DNA of 64,000 bases from Microbulbifer bruguierae (GTDB taxonomy: Bacteria > Pseudomonadota > Gammaproteobacteria > Pseudomonadales > Cellvibrionaceae): positions 1,240,001 through 1,304,000 of the forward strand of contig NZ_CP118605.1 in the NCBI RefSeq assembly GCF_029869925.1. The letters run 5' to 3'. A program made the translations under genes and the position numbers. Shown in pieces: positions 28,457 through 36,486 of this stretch; the stretch's first letter is position 1; each line of letters begins with the position of its first letter. A model generated the notes under the pieces. That model made no database searches. It was given only the letters and a program-made list of their open reading frames with translations, and had not been told where the DNA came from.

Positions 28457-28737
28457 CTGGCCGCGCTGCGGACCCACTTACTGGCACGCTGCCAGCCACG
28501 GCTTGGCTGGCCACTGCCCGAGTAAAACGAGGAAAGAATACCGCAATTTCCCCCACCTGTTTTTATCTTATTAGCACGCCACAATACTGCAGCGGATTTT
28601 CCCTATTCTACCGAACCCTAGCGAACACTCTAGGAACGAAACCGCTTGAATGTGCCCTAGCAAAATGCCAAATGCTGGATGCCAAAACTGTGCGCAAAAA
28701 TTGAAGCCGCACAAATATTAATTTTTAGCGACCGGCA
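28457..28737 (-). other. Cassette 5: no convincing ORF
   Basis: 281 bp between two attC sites. The only frames on either strand run into the attC and translate its conserved palindrome, so they are not credible genes. A short hairpin occurs near the left end (GCCAGCC with GGCTGGC, around 28488-28510). It may carry a promoter, a small RNA, or a decayed gene. Confidence 0.6.
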
Positions 28738-28857
28738 CCATAACGCCCAGCGCAGGCGCAGCCAGCGCGGAGCGCCTTTTGTGTTAATGTTTGAGCGCCA
28801 GCGAGTAACACAAAAGGTGCGTAGCGTTGGCTGTCGCTCTGCCGCTGTTTGTTATGG
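28738..28857 (-). repeat. attC of cassette 4
   Basis: 120 bp from GTTATGG to GTTATGG; family of 26045 and 26571. Confidence 0.92.
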
Positions 28858-28867
28858 CTGAGGCCAC

Positions 28868-29161
28868 TCAGTACTTCGAAAGTGCCCACAACCATAACCC
28901 ATAAAGTAGTACCAGTAGAGAACCGGCAAGTAAGTTTCTAGAGCCAGAGGTGGCATATCGAATTTTATCGATAATACAAAAACATAGATAGGATACTGCA
29001 AAAGCTAGCCCCAAAAAGGGTAAATACCCAAACGAAATTAGGTGCAACCGTAATATCGACTGTGATCCGCTCAAGAAGGCCAGGATAAAAAGTGCTGCTG
29101 AAACGACTGGAAAAATAAGCCCTACTTGATACATCCATTTTCTATTAGATCTAGTTTCCAT
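28868..29161 (-). CDS. Cassette 4: three-helix membrane protein, unknown
   Basis: 97 aa from the ATG at 29159-29161; the upstream frame only translates attC sequence. Helices near residues 12-30, 38-62 and 76-94, basic N-terminus. Unknown family. Confidence 0.68.
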   Translation of the reverse strand: METRSNRKWMYQVGLIFPVVSAALFILAFLSGSQSILRLHLISFGYLPFLGLAFAVSYLCFCIIDKIRYATSGSRNLLAGSLLVLLYGLWLWALSKY

Positions 29162-29180
29162 ACTCGAATTCCTTTGCGAG

Positions 29181-29324
29181 CCATAACGCCCGCAGCAGGG
29201 GCGACCAATGCTATGCACATTTTGTGCGAAACTGGGAGCGCAGCGACCCGCACAAAATGTGCATAGCGTTGGGCGTCCCGCGGAGGCCCGAAGGGCCGTA
29301 GCAAACTGCCTGCGTTTGTTAAGT
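29181..29324 (-). repeat. attC of cassette 3
   Basis: 144 bp from GTTATGG to GTTAAGT, nearly the same as 26989-27132. Confidence 0.92.
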
Positions 29325-29636
29325 GTTCAATATTTTGTAGATTACCCAGAAACAAAAGAACCCCGAAAAAATAGCGACTAATATAGGAATACTCTTTATT
29401 TTCGCTAGCAACACTTTATCTAGAAATAAATATACTTCGATAACAACCTTTTCAAAAGCATGCTTAGATTTTCGATACTCCCCCTTCTCCACGTAATCAG
29501 CCCAGTAATTTCCGGGATAGTCGTCTTCATAGAACAATCGGAGAATATCTAGCGCCAACTTTCGCACAAAAAGTGGAGCGACAATCGACACCACTAAAAT
29601 CAGGACAAAAAATTCTTTTGGATTTTCAACGCTCAT
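29319..29636 (-). CDS. Cassette 3: two-helix membrane protein, unknown
   Basis: 105 aa from the ATG at 29634-29636; a GTG at 29642 lies inside the next attC core and is unlikely. An N-terminal helix (about 8-26), a soluble part rich in acidic and aromatic residues (FYEDDYPGNYWADYVEKGEY), and a C-terminal helix (about 84-102). Unknown. Confidence 0.7.
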   Translation of the reverse strand: MSVENPKEFFVLILVVSIVAPLFVRKLALDILRLFYEDDYPGNYWADYVEKGEYRKSKHAFEKVVIEVYLFLDKVLLAKIKSIPILVAIFSGFFCFWVIYKILNT

Positions 29637-29640
29637 AGAC

Positions 29641-29784
29641 ACTTAACACCGCGAGCAGCGGCAGCTTACTTTGGGCGCTTTATGCGCGAAAATGGGAGAG
29701 AAGCGACCTGCGCATAAAGTGCACAAAGTAAGCTGTCCGGTGGAGGCCCGCAGGGCCGGAACGAATTGCCTCGCCTTGTTAAGC
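29641..29784 (-). repeat. attC of cassette 2
   Basis: 144 bp from GTTAAGT to GTTAAGC. Confidence 0.92.
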
Positions 29785-30150
29785 ATTGAAGGCCCTGCGC
29801 TCTCCCTGAAAACCTCTGGCTTTGCCTTTATGGCTACAACCTGGAAATGCCCAGCCACGAGAAAACGTATTTTTATACCGATTTTCCTGCTTTTTTGATA
29901 TGCCGCTGGATTTGGCACTCACATTGGTTGGATAGCCTCCACCTGCAGCCACATTAAAATTGAACTCAATTTTGCAATTGAGGCAATTTAACTCAAGCGG
30001 AGTTGAAACAGCTATTGGAAGCAACTGCCCACGGCCATCTCTTTGTTCCATGCCACATTCTCTTACTTGGACAATTTCCTTATCTAAAGGGGTCGTACTG
30101 GCTAGCAACAGGCCAGGAAAAATTCCAATTATGAGCGGTAAGAATTTCAT
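29779..30150 (-). CDS. Cassette 2: secreted Cys-containing protein, unknown
   Basis: 123 aa. A typical signal peptide (residues 1-18, cleavage after LLAS) is followed by a mature part with cysteines at VRECGM, NCLNCK and FPGCSHK, suggesting disulfides or metal binding in the periplasm. Near the end the sequence turns basic and glycine-rich. No family recognised. Stop codon in the attC heptamer. Confidence 0.7.
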   Translation of the reverse strand: MKFLPLIIGIFPGLLLASTTPLDKEIVQVRECGMEQRDGRGQLLPIAVSTPLELNCLNCKIEFNFNVAAGGGYPTNVSAKSSGISKKQENRYKNTFSRGWAFPGCSHKGKARGFQGERRAFNA

Positions 30151-30160
30151 TACTTGTGAT

Positions 30161-30250
30161 GCTTAACGCCCCGCACAGGGGCAGGCAAAAAAGCGCAGCG
30201 TTTTGACTGTCCCAGCGACCAACGGGAGCGATTGCTGCGGCTTGTTATAA
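30161..30250 (-). repeat. attC of cassette 1
   Basis: 90 bp from GTTAAGC to GTTATAA. Shorter and different from the other families, perhaps the newest arrival. Its right heptamer equals the attI core heptamer at 30490-30496. Confidence 0.9.
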
Positions 30251-30264
30251 CGTAGGCTCGGCAC

Positions 30265-30477
30265 TTACTTTAACCTTTTAAAAATTATAGGGCCCGTAAC
30301 CACCATTAGGCCTAAGAGATAAAGTGGCCCTTTGGGGCCAGTCATGCTCAGAAGTAATTCGTACCCAACCAACGGAAGAAGCAATATAGAGACTAGCAAG
30401 TACAAGCCAAACGCCGCTGCATAGGAAGCGAAAACCCACTTAAAATACCAAGCTATTCCTTTAACTGACTTACTCAT
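30265..30477 (-). CDS. Cassette 1: small two-helix membrane protein
   Basis: 70 aa. Helices near 14-36 and 48-66, basic ends. It is the attI-proximal cassette, hence the most recently captured one and the one closest to any cassette promoter. Not recognised. Confidence 0.68.
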   Translation of the reverse strand: MSKSVKGIAWYFKWVFASYAAAFGLYLLVSILLLPLVGYELLLSMTGPKGPLYLLGLMVVTGPIIFKRLK

Positions 30478-30489
30478 GAATTCATTTCG

Positions 30490-30560
30490 TTATAACAGTT
30501 ACTTAGTGGGCAAAGTGGCTCATATTCTACTGCCCACTATCCCTATTTAGTTATCTTTCG
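30490..30560 (-). promoter_or_regulatory. attI recombination site (approximate)
   Basis: The core GTTATAA (plus strand TTATAAC, 30490-30496) begins the site. Inverted copies AGTGGGCA (30505-30512) and TGCCCACT (30531-30538), and a direct copy of TGCCCACTATCCC at 30640, may be extra IntI binding sites. The outer border is a guess. Confidence 0.75.
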
Positions 30561-30746
30561 AAGAATGCCCCTCAACCCCCAACACGTCAACAATCATGTC
30601 GTTTTTTCACTTTTTATCCAACCAGAAAAACAGCCTCCGTGCCCACTATCCCCTATTTTGCGACACCATCCAACTAATTGATTTTAAAGTAAAATTTCCG
30701 AATCAAACCTGAAGATCAAAATATAGGGCAGTGTAATCGTGTGTAA
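30561..30746. other. Region between attI and the intI promoter
   Basis: AT-rich, no gene. Holds the second copy of the GCCCACTATCCC motif (30640-30659). A cassette promoter Pc reading leftward is expected somewhere here, but none is strong enough to place. Confidence 0.5.
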
Positions 30747-30774
30747 TTGGAAAATTCCCAAATGCATATAGAAT
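30747..30774 (+). promoter_or_regulatory. Putative intI promoter
   Basis: TTGGAA (30747-30752) and TAGAAT (30769-30774) with 16-bp spacing form a plausible sigma70 promoter directly before the LexA box. Confidence 0.55.
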
Positions 30775-30775
30775 A

Positions 30776-30791
30776 CTGTATATATAAACAG
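30776..30791 (+). promoter_or_regulatory. LexA (SOS) box in front of intI
   Basis: CTGTATATATAAACAG is a perfect CTGT-N8-ACAG palindrome of the E. coli type, placed between the -10 and the ribosome site. IntI is therefore expected to be repressed by LexA and made after DNA damage, as shown for other integrons. Confidence 0.92.
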
Positions 30792-30805
30792 TTAAAGGGA
30801 ATTTC

Positions 30806-31789
30806 ATGGAATACTTGCCTCGCCCTATTCCAGCCTCGCCAGTGCGATTTATGGATCGCTTGCGAGCATTTATGCGTTCGAAAAGACTGGCCTACCGGAC
30901 TGAAGATGGTTACTGCCGCTGGATATGTGACTTTATCCGCTTTCACAATATGCAAAGGCCCGAAGGCCTGACCGCTGGGCATATAGACCAGTGGCTTTCA
31001 CACCTTGTTTGCGATCGTGGGGTATCGGTAAATACACAGAAAACCGCGCTGAACGCTGTGGTGTTTCTATACCGTCAGTTTTTACAGCAGGATATCGGCG
31101 AGCTGCAGTTTCGCCGCGCCAATAAAGGGCGAAAATTGCCGGTGGTATTTACTCATGAGGAAGCGACAAGTGTGCTGGCTTTGATGGCCGGCTCTATGAA
31201 GCTTGCGGCGTCACTGATGTACGGGTCGGGCTTACGGGTTATGGAAGCCGCGAGGTTACGGGTGCGGGATCTCGATTTTGAGGGTCGCTCGCTAATCGTG
31301 CGCGAATCCAAGGGAAACAAATGGCGCAATACATTTTTACCCGAATCGTTGGTTTCTTCGCTTAAGTCACAGGTTGATCTGGCGACCGCATTGCACCGCC
31401 GTGACGTTGAAGAGGGATTTGGCACTATTTATGTGCCGGGAGGGCCATCATTTAGCAATTCACAGCCGGGTACCGAGTGGCTTTATCTGTTTCCTGCAAC
31501 CGAGCGCGCCTTGTGCCCGGTTACGCAAGTAGTGCGCAGGCACCACTTGCGGGAGCAGCAGATACGTCGGTCAGTCCGCAGAGCTATCCAGCACGCGGGA
31601 ATTGCTAAATCTGCCAGCTGCCATACTTTTCGCCATTCGTTTGCAACCAACCTTCTCGCTGCCGGAACCAGTATCCGCGATATCCAGGAGCTGTTGGGGC
31701 ACAGTGACGTAAGTACTACGATGATCTATACCCACGTACTCGGACTACACAAAGCGGGGGCGGTAAGCCCTCTCGACATGCTGCGTTGA
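30806..31789 (+). CDS. intI: Integron integrase IntI (tyrosine recombinase)
   Basis: 327 aa, intact. The tyrosine-recombinase residues are Arg144 (GSGLRVMEA), His273/Arg276 (CHTFRHSF), His299 (LLGHSDV) and the nucleophile Tyr308 (MIYTHVL). The extra segment between about 195 and 235 ([13 protein letters not shown], with EWLYLFPA) is the IntI-specific patch that lets integron integrases bind folded attC. AAAGGGA lies 5 nt before the ATG. It is divergent from the cassettes, as in all integrons. Confidence 0.97.
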   Translation: MEYLPRPIPASPVRFMDRLRAFMRSKRLAYRTEDGYCRWICDFIRFHNMQRPEGLTAGHIDQWLSHLVCDRGVSVNTQKTALNAVVFLYRQFLQQDIGELQFRRANKGRKLPVVFTHEEATSVLALMAGSMKLAASLMYGSGLRVMEAARLRVRDLDFEGRSLIVRESKGNKWRNTFLPESLVSSLKSQVDLATALHRRDVEEGFGTIYVPGGPSFSNSQPGTEWLYLFPATERALCPVTQVVRRHHLREQQIRRSVRRAIQHAGIAKSASCHTFRHSFATNLLAAGTSIRDIQELLGHSDVSTTMIYTHVLGLHKAGAVSPLDMLR

Positions 31790-31830
31790 GCCCCCAACTA
31801 TGCTTAACAGTCTGTCGTCTTGTGGTATTT

Positions 31831-31858
31831 GGACAGGCCCGCAATCGCGGGCCTGTCC
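31831..31858. terminator. Hairpin between intI and the M49-like gene
   Basis: Perfect 12-bp GC-rich stem (31831-31842/31847-31858) with an AATC loop between two convergent genes. There is no clear U-tract, so it may be a two-way terminator of weak intrinsic type. Confidence 0.65.
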
Positions 31859-31864
31859 TTAGGA

Positions 31865-33598
31865 TTAGTTAATTCCCAGTACTTCTTTGCCCTGGATGAA
31901 CGTGACATCCACCGGAATATCCGCTTCCGCCAGACGATCCAGGTCACCCTGCAGTTCGGAGCTGATCACACCCATGTTATCCAGCAGGTCCTTCGCTTTC
32001 GCGTAATCGCCGTTACCTTGAACCGTCAGGATTACGTTCGACAGCTTGGTCATCGCTGCCTGCATTTTCTCAAAATCCACACTGTACTGGCCGGTAGCGT
32101 CATCGCGGGTAAACGCGTTTTCGTTTTTGAAGAAGTTAAAACGCATCATGTTGGCCTTGCCATGCGCGCTGGCCGCACCAAAACGGACGCTGCGGAAGAT
32201 GCCGGCGAGGAAGGTGACGTAGTTGTCCATCAGCTCGCCCTCTTCCAGCTCACCTTTCTCATGCAGCTTGGTGATCATGTACAGACCAAGGATATCCGCC
32301 TTGCCTTCTTCCAGTGCAGAGGAGGTTTCTTTCAGGGCCTGACGAACATTACTACCGTCGGTAACGGTCTTCTTGATACCCAGGCCGTGAGCCACTTCGT
32401 GGAACATGGTGTTGGCAAAGAAGGCATCGAAGGTGATGTGCTTGCGCTGATCTTCTGCGATCAACACGCCGCTGATGGGCACCAGGATCTGGTCGAATTT
32501 CGCGCGCATGGCGTTCTTCAATTGCAGGCGACGGGTGCCTTTTTGCAGCTGTACTTCTTCGTCATTCGGGAGGTTGATGGCAATGGTTTTGGAACCGGCA
32601 TTGCTGTGGCCAGCGTAATACAGCACGTCGTAGGCGTTCAGGTCGGAATCGGTTCCCGGAGTCTCCGTCTTGTACTTGTCATCTACCGGCAGGTCGCGTT
32701 GTAACTCTGGCAGGAAGGCGGCGAATTTCGCCAGCTTTTCACTCCATGCCATATCTTTCAGAAGCACATAAGCTTCATAAGCCGTGCGATAGGCGAACAG
32801 CTGATCTTCATAGTTTTCGATCGGGCCGATTACCACATCGATGCGGTTATTCTTCATGTCCATCCACGCCATATCACTGTTGCGATACTGGTCGTTCATC
32901 AGCGCATCAGCGCGGAGTTTCAGATAGGCTCCGAACTCGGCGTCTTCGGCCAATTCCGCCGCTTCAAGTAGCAGTGCGGAGGCCTTTTCCAGTTCAGCCT
33001 TGTAGGCCTGATGATAGGGAACCAGTATCAGCTTGCCGTTGCTGTCACGACGTACCAGGGAATACAGGCCTTCCTTGCCCGGCTGTTTCCAAGCCTCGAA
33101 CTCTTGCTTGGTCATATCTTCCGGATAAAACTCGGCACCTAGCGGCTTGTCTCCATAGCCTTGAATAAATGGCTTGTTGTCGTTCAGTCGATCCCAGGGG
33201 CCATAATTGATGTCGGCGAACTTGCGCGCCGCACTGTCATCTATTCCGCTCAGCAGCTCTTGCGCGGGACCATAGGATTGCAGCCAGAACAGCTGATCCA
33301 TGATTTTACTGGCATCGATCAATTTGCCGATCAGCTGGCGCTGATTATCGGACAGGGAGGAAAGGTCTGCATTGAGGGCCACCGGTGCATAGATATTGAA
33401 ACGGGCGGGATCCACGCCCTTGGCAATCCCCCCGGCCTGTGGGCCGGTTGCCGGTTGCGCCGCTTCTGCATTTGCCGACGGTGCACTAACGGCCGTATCC
33501 GACATCACGGCGGATTCAGTGGTGTTTTTTTCATCAGAAGAACAGCCGGCGAGCACGGCTAGTGCCAGTGCGGAGGCGGCGAAAATTGCAGTTTTCAT
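31865..33598 (-). CDS. M49 (dipeptidyl-peptidase III)-like zinc lipoprotein
   Basis: 577 aa. A lipoprotein signal with lipobox LAGC (Cys19) and a low-complexity Ser/Ala linker precede the catalytic domain. Zinc motifs are HEVAH at 400-404 and EEGKAD at 430-435, matching the DPP III layout, but the first motif has the spacing HExxH rather than the classical HExxGH. It should face the periplasm and cleave dipeptides or bind peptides. The upstream 206 nt hold its promoter; no operon partner. Confidence 0.78.
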   Translation of the reverse strand: MKTAIFAASALALAVLAGCSSDEKNTTESAVMSDTAVSAPSANAEAAQPATGPQAGGIAKGVDPARFNIYAPVALNADLSSLSDNQRQLIGKLIDASKIMDQLFWLQSYGPAQELLSGIDDSAARKFADINYGPWDRLNDNKPFIQGYGDKPLGAEFYPEDMTKQEFEAWKQPGKEGLYSLVRRDSNGKLILVPYHQAYKAELEKASALLLEAAELAEDAEFGAYLKLRADALMNDQYRNSDMAWMDMKNNRIDVVIGPIENYEDQLFAYRTAYEAYVLLKDMAWSEKLAKFAAFLPELQRDLPVDDKYKTETPGTDSDLNAYDVLYYAGHSNAGSKTIAINLPNDEEVQLQKGTRRLQLKNAMRAKFDQILVPISGVLIAEDQRKHITFDAFFANTMFHEVAHGLGIKKTVTDGSNVRQALKETSSALEEGKADILGLYMITKLHEKGELEEGELMDNYVTFLAGIFRSVRFGAASAHGKANMMRFNFFKNENAFTRDDATGQYSVDFEKMQAAMTKLSNVILTVQGNGDYAKAKDLLDNMGVISSELQGDLDRLAEADIPVDVTFIQGKEVLGIN

Positions 33599-33804
33599 TC
33601 GGATTCCTGCCTGTAGTTTTATTGAATACGACCCAAAGGCGTGAAGGGCACATTAAATGTGGCCCCAGCATAAGTCCAGCGGCACCAGAGTACCTGATCA
33701 CGGCGCCAGATTTTTGACTGCAATTATGCAGGAGGGAAGGAAATTAGGTGGCGTGAACTGATCGACAGAAAACAATTCACGTCACGAATAAAGACAGCTG
33801 GAAG

Positions 33805-35622
33805 TTACTGCGCCGCAGCCTGAGCCGCGACAGACTCAACGTTGCGTTCACTCTGCTGCATACGCCATAGCGCCGAATAGTGACCATTGGCGGCCACCAG
33901 TTCCCGATGACTACCTTGCTCTACAATGGTCCCCTGTTCCATCACCAGAATCATATCTGCATCCACCACGGTCGACAGCCGGTGGGCAATGACCAGGGTG
34001 GTCTGCTCACGGGAAATTTCCTGCAAAGCCTCGAGTATGCCCTGCTCCGAATGGCTGTCCAGTGATGAAGTAGCCTCGTCGAACACCATGATCGGCGGGT
34101 GCTTGAGCAGGGCACGGGCAATCGCCACGCGCTGCTTTTCACCGCCGGAAAGTTTCAAGCCCCGTTCGCCCACCATGGTATTGACGCCTTCGGGCAGCTG
34201 TTCGATAAACCGGTGCAGTTGTGCGTGGCGGATTGCAGCCATTACCTCGTCATCACGGGCATCCACACGCCCGTAGCGCACATTTTCCAGTATCGACTGG
34301 TTGAACAATACCGTGTCCTGGGGAACCACACCGATGGCACGGCGCAGGGAATCCTGGCTGACTTCGCGGATATCCTGGCCGTCGATCAGGATGCGGCCAC
34401 CGGTCACGTCGTAAAAACGAAATAGCAGCTTGAACAGGGTGGACTTGCCGGCACCACTGGCGCCGACGATCGCCACCTTCTGCTTCGGCGCGATGCTGAA
34501 GCTCACCCCCTTGAGGATTTCTCGGTCGGGGCTATAGCCGAAATGTACATCGTCAAAGGTAATGGCACCCTCGGTAATTGCCAGATGTGCGGCCTCTTGC
34601 TGATCGGCAATCGCCGGTTTCACATCGAGTATGTCGAACATCTTTTCGATATTGGCGAGCGAGCCCTTCACTTCCCGGTACACGAAGCCGAGAAAATTCA
34701 GCGGAATGAAAATCTGCATCATCACCGCATTGATGAGCACAAAGTCACCGATGGTCATCGTACCTTTGGTGACATTGACTGCGGCCATCACCATGGCACC
34801 ACACATGGCAGCAGCGATGATAAGTGCCTGCCCGGTATTCAGGCCGAGTAACGACAACCGGTTCTTGCGGCGGGCGACCTCCCACTCGGCCAACTCGCGA
34901 TCGTAATGCCCGGCTTCGTGCCGTTCATTACCGAAGTACTTGACCGTTTCATAGTTCAACAAGCTGTCCACCGCGCGGCTGCTGCTGCGGGATTCCGCCA
35001 GGTTCAGTTCACGCACGAAGCGTGTACGCCACTCCGTGGCAACTATTGAAAAGCCAATGTAGAAAACGACGGCCCCCAGTACCAGCAGTGCGAAACCAAT
35101 GCTGTAGTTCCACCACAGCAGCCCCACCACCATGGCGATCTCCACCAGTGTGGGCACGATATTGAACACCATAAAGCGCAGTAAAAAACCGATACCGGAA
35201 ATACCCCGCTCGATATCCCGGGAAAGACCACCGGTGCGGCGATTGAGGTGGTACTCCAGGTCCAGGTTGTGCAGGTGCTGGAAAACTTCAAGCCCGATCC
35301 GCCGCTGCGCGCGCTCGGTCACGCGGCCGAAAATGGCATCTCTCAACTCCCCGAACAATACAGAGGAAAAACGCACCAGGCCGTATGCCAGCAACAACCC
35401 CAGGGGCAAGGCAATGGCCGCCGCCACGCCTCCGGCATTGTCGAGATCATCGACAATATGTTTGAGCAGGAACGGTAAACCTACGCTGGCGGCCTTGGCC
35501 CCCACCAGACACAGCAGTGCCAGCAGCACCGGGCGTTTGAATTCGAGCAGGTAGGGAAACAGGGTTTTGAGCGCGCTCCAGTGGACTTCATCCAGAGCGA
35601 CGGTGGATTTGGGTCTTGGCAT
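33805..35622 (-). CDS. Atm1/HMT1-type ABC exporter (fused permease and ATPase)
   Basis: 605 aa half transporter. Six membrane helices fill residues about 25-310, followed by an ATPase with Walker A GASGAGKST, signature LSGGEKQRVAIARAL and Walker B IMVFDEATSSLD. The N-terminal part (LKTLFPYLLEFKRPV) and the NRRTGGLSRDIERG motif resemble ABCB7/Atm1, which exports glutathione-bound sulfur or metal species. Homodimer in the inner membrane. It could also be a generic MsbA-like exporter, but the motifs favour Atm1. Confidence 0.9.
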   Translation of the reverse strand: MPRPKSTVALDEVHWSALKTLFPYLLEFKRPVLLALLCLVGAKAASVGLPFLLKHIVDDLDNAGGVAAAIALPLGLLLAYGLVRFSSVLFGELRDAIFGRVTERAQRRIGLEVFQHLHNLDLEYHLNRRTGGLSRDIERGISGIGFLLRFMVFNIVPTLVEIAMVVGLLWWNYSIGFALLVLGAVVFYIGFSIVATEWRTRFVRELNLAESRSSSRAVDSLLNYETVKYFGNERHEAGHYDRELAEWEVARRKNRLSLLGLNTGQALIIAAAMCGAMVMAAVNVTKGTMTIGDFVLINAVMMQIFIPLNFLGFVYREVKGSLANIEKMFDILDVKPAIADQQEAAHLAITEGAITFDDVHFGYSPDREILKGVSFSIAPKQKVAIVGASGAGKSTLFKLLFRFYDVTGGRILIDGQDIREVSQDSLRRAIGVVPQDTVLFNQSILENVRYGRVDARDDEVMAAIRHAQLHRFIEQLPEGVNTMVGERGLKLSGGEKQRVAIARALLKHPPIMVFDEATSSLDSHSEQGILEALQEISREQTTLVIAHRLSTVVDADMILVMEQGTIVEQGSHRELVAANGHYSALWRMQQSERNVESVAAQAAAQ

Positions 35623-35725
35623 GGTAATTCCCGGGAAAACAGGCGCGCATTATACCGGACTCGCGCCGCATACCGGCAGCCTGTGGTCGATCAATGCTCA
35701 AATGCAAGAGCAATAGACGATGCCG

Positions 35726-36337
35726 TCAGCTGAGGGCTCTGACCGGCACGTCATCTCTTCGACCGATGGGAACATCCAGCACGCGCATGAGGAATTCCGT
35801 CAGTACACCGGCAGTAAACCCCCAGATTTCATAACCCTCGTACTCATACGCTGGCAGGTAGATCCGGCGCTGGTCGATGGTGATGCGGTCCGTGCGTATC
35901 CGCGGGTCATCCAGAAAGAAAGACAGCGGTACGCGGAAGATGGCATCCAGCTCCCCCGGATTTGGGGTCAATGGCGCGTCGGCGGGAACCACCCCCAGCC
36001 AGGGTGTGACTTCCACCTGCCAGCGGGTGGTGCGGGTCCACAGCGGCCCCAATATGCGCACATCTTCCGCCGGTAACCCGATCTCTTCGTGGGTTTCCCG
36101 CAGTGCCGTGTATTCCAGCGAGGGGTCACTTTCGTCCCAGCGACCACCGGGCAGCGAAACCTCACCGGAGTGACTGGAGAGTTGCTGAGAGCGCAGGGTG
36201 AGTATCACCTGCGGGTCAGGCTCGTCGGTCAGCGCCAGTAATACTGCCGCATGCCCGTGCAGGTTGGGGCCCTGGGGAACCCGTGCAACCAGTTGGTCTT
36301 TTACCGCAGAAAACTTTTGTTCTATGAAATTCAGCAT
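35726..36337 (-). CDS. CoA pyrophosphatase NudL-like (Nudix)
   Basis: 203 aa. The Nudix box GGRWDESDPSLEYTALRETH, then EEIGL is complete, and the preceding LTLRSQQLSSHSGEVSLPGG is the UPF0035 signature of coenzyme A-cleaving Nudix enzymes (NudL/YeaB). It hydrolyses CoA and derivatives to 3',5'-ADP and phosphopantetheine. Transcribed alone between the ABC exporter and the RND pump. Confidence 0.92.
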   Translation of the reverse strand: MLNFIEQKFSAVKDQLVARVPQGPNLHGHAAVLLALTDEPDPQVILTLRSQQLSSHSGEVSLPGGRWDESDPSLEYTALRETHEEIGLPAEDVRILGPLWTRTTRWQVEVTPWLGVVPADAPLTPNPGELDAIFRVPLSFFLDDPRIRTDRITIDQRRIYLPAYEYEGYEIWGFTAGVLTEFLMRVLDVPIGRRDDVPVRALS

Positions 36338-36486
36338 CGCTTTTTGTTACCACCGCCGCTGTCTAGGCACGGTCTATCTTACTTACGCTTTTCAATATAC
36401 CTGCCACAGCAGATTTGGCCAGCCCGGAGCCATGGCTGCTACGTGAAGCCATTGGCAAAATTTCACTCACCTGTCTCTATTGAGCA

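Larger units (their letters stand above)
22690..31789 (-). mobile_element. Chromosomal integron: IntI, attI and 16-cassette array
   Basis: Sixteen cassettes, all with the ORF on the minus strand, lie between the IS110 and attI, with intI divergent on the plus strand. Boundary heptamers of adjacent attC sites match in series: GTTAGAA, GTTATGT, GTTAGGG/C, GTTAGGC, GTTATAG, GTTATGT, GTTATGC, GTTATGT, GTTAAGT, GTTATGT, GTTATGG, GTTATGG, GTTAAGT, GTTAAGC and, at attI, GTTATAA. The sites fall into a few near-identical families, the mark of a sedentary rather than a mobile integron. Confidence 0.95.

Noticed and set aside
28329..28704. ORFs on both strands over cassette 5
   Set aside because: All depend on attC translation and lack ribosome sites.
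22700..30500. Evenly spaced repeats resembling a CRISPR array
   Set aside because: Repeats are 87-144 bp, self-complementary, heptamer-bounded and separated by ORFs, hence attC sites, not CRISPR repeats.
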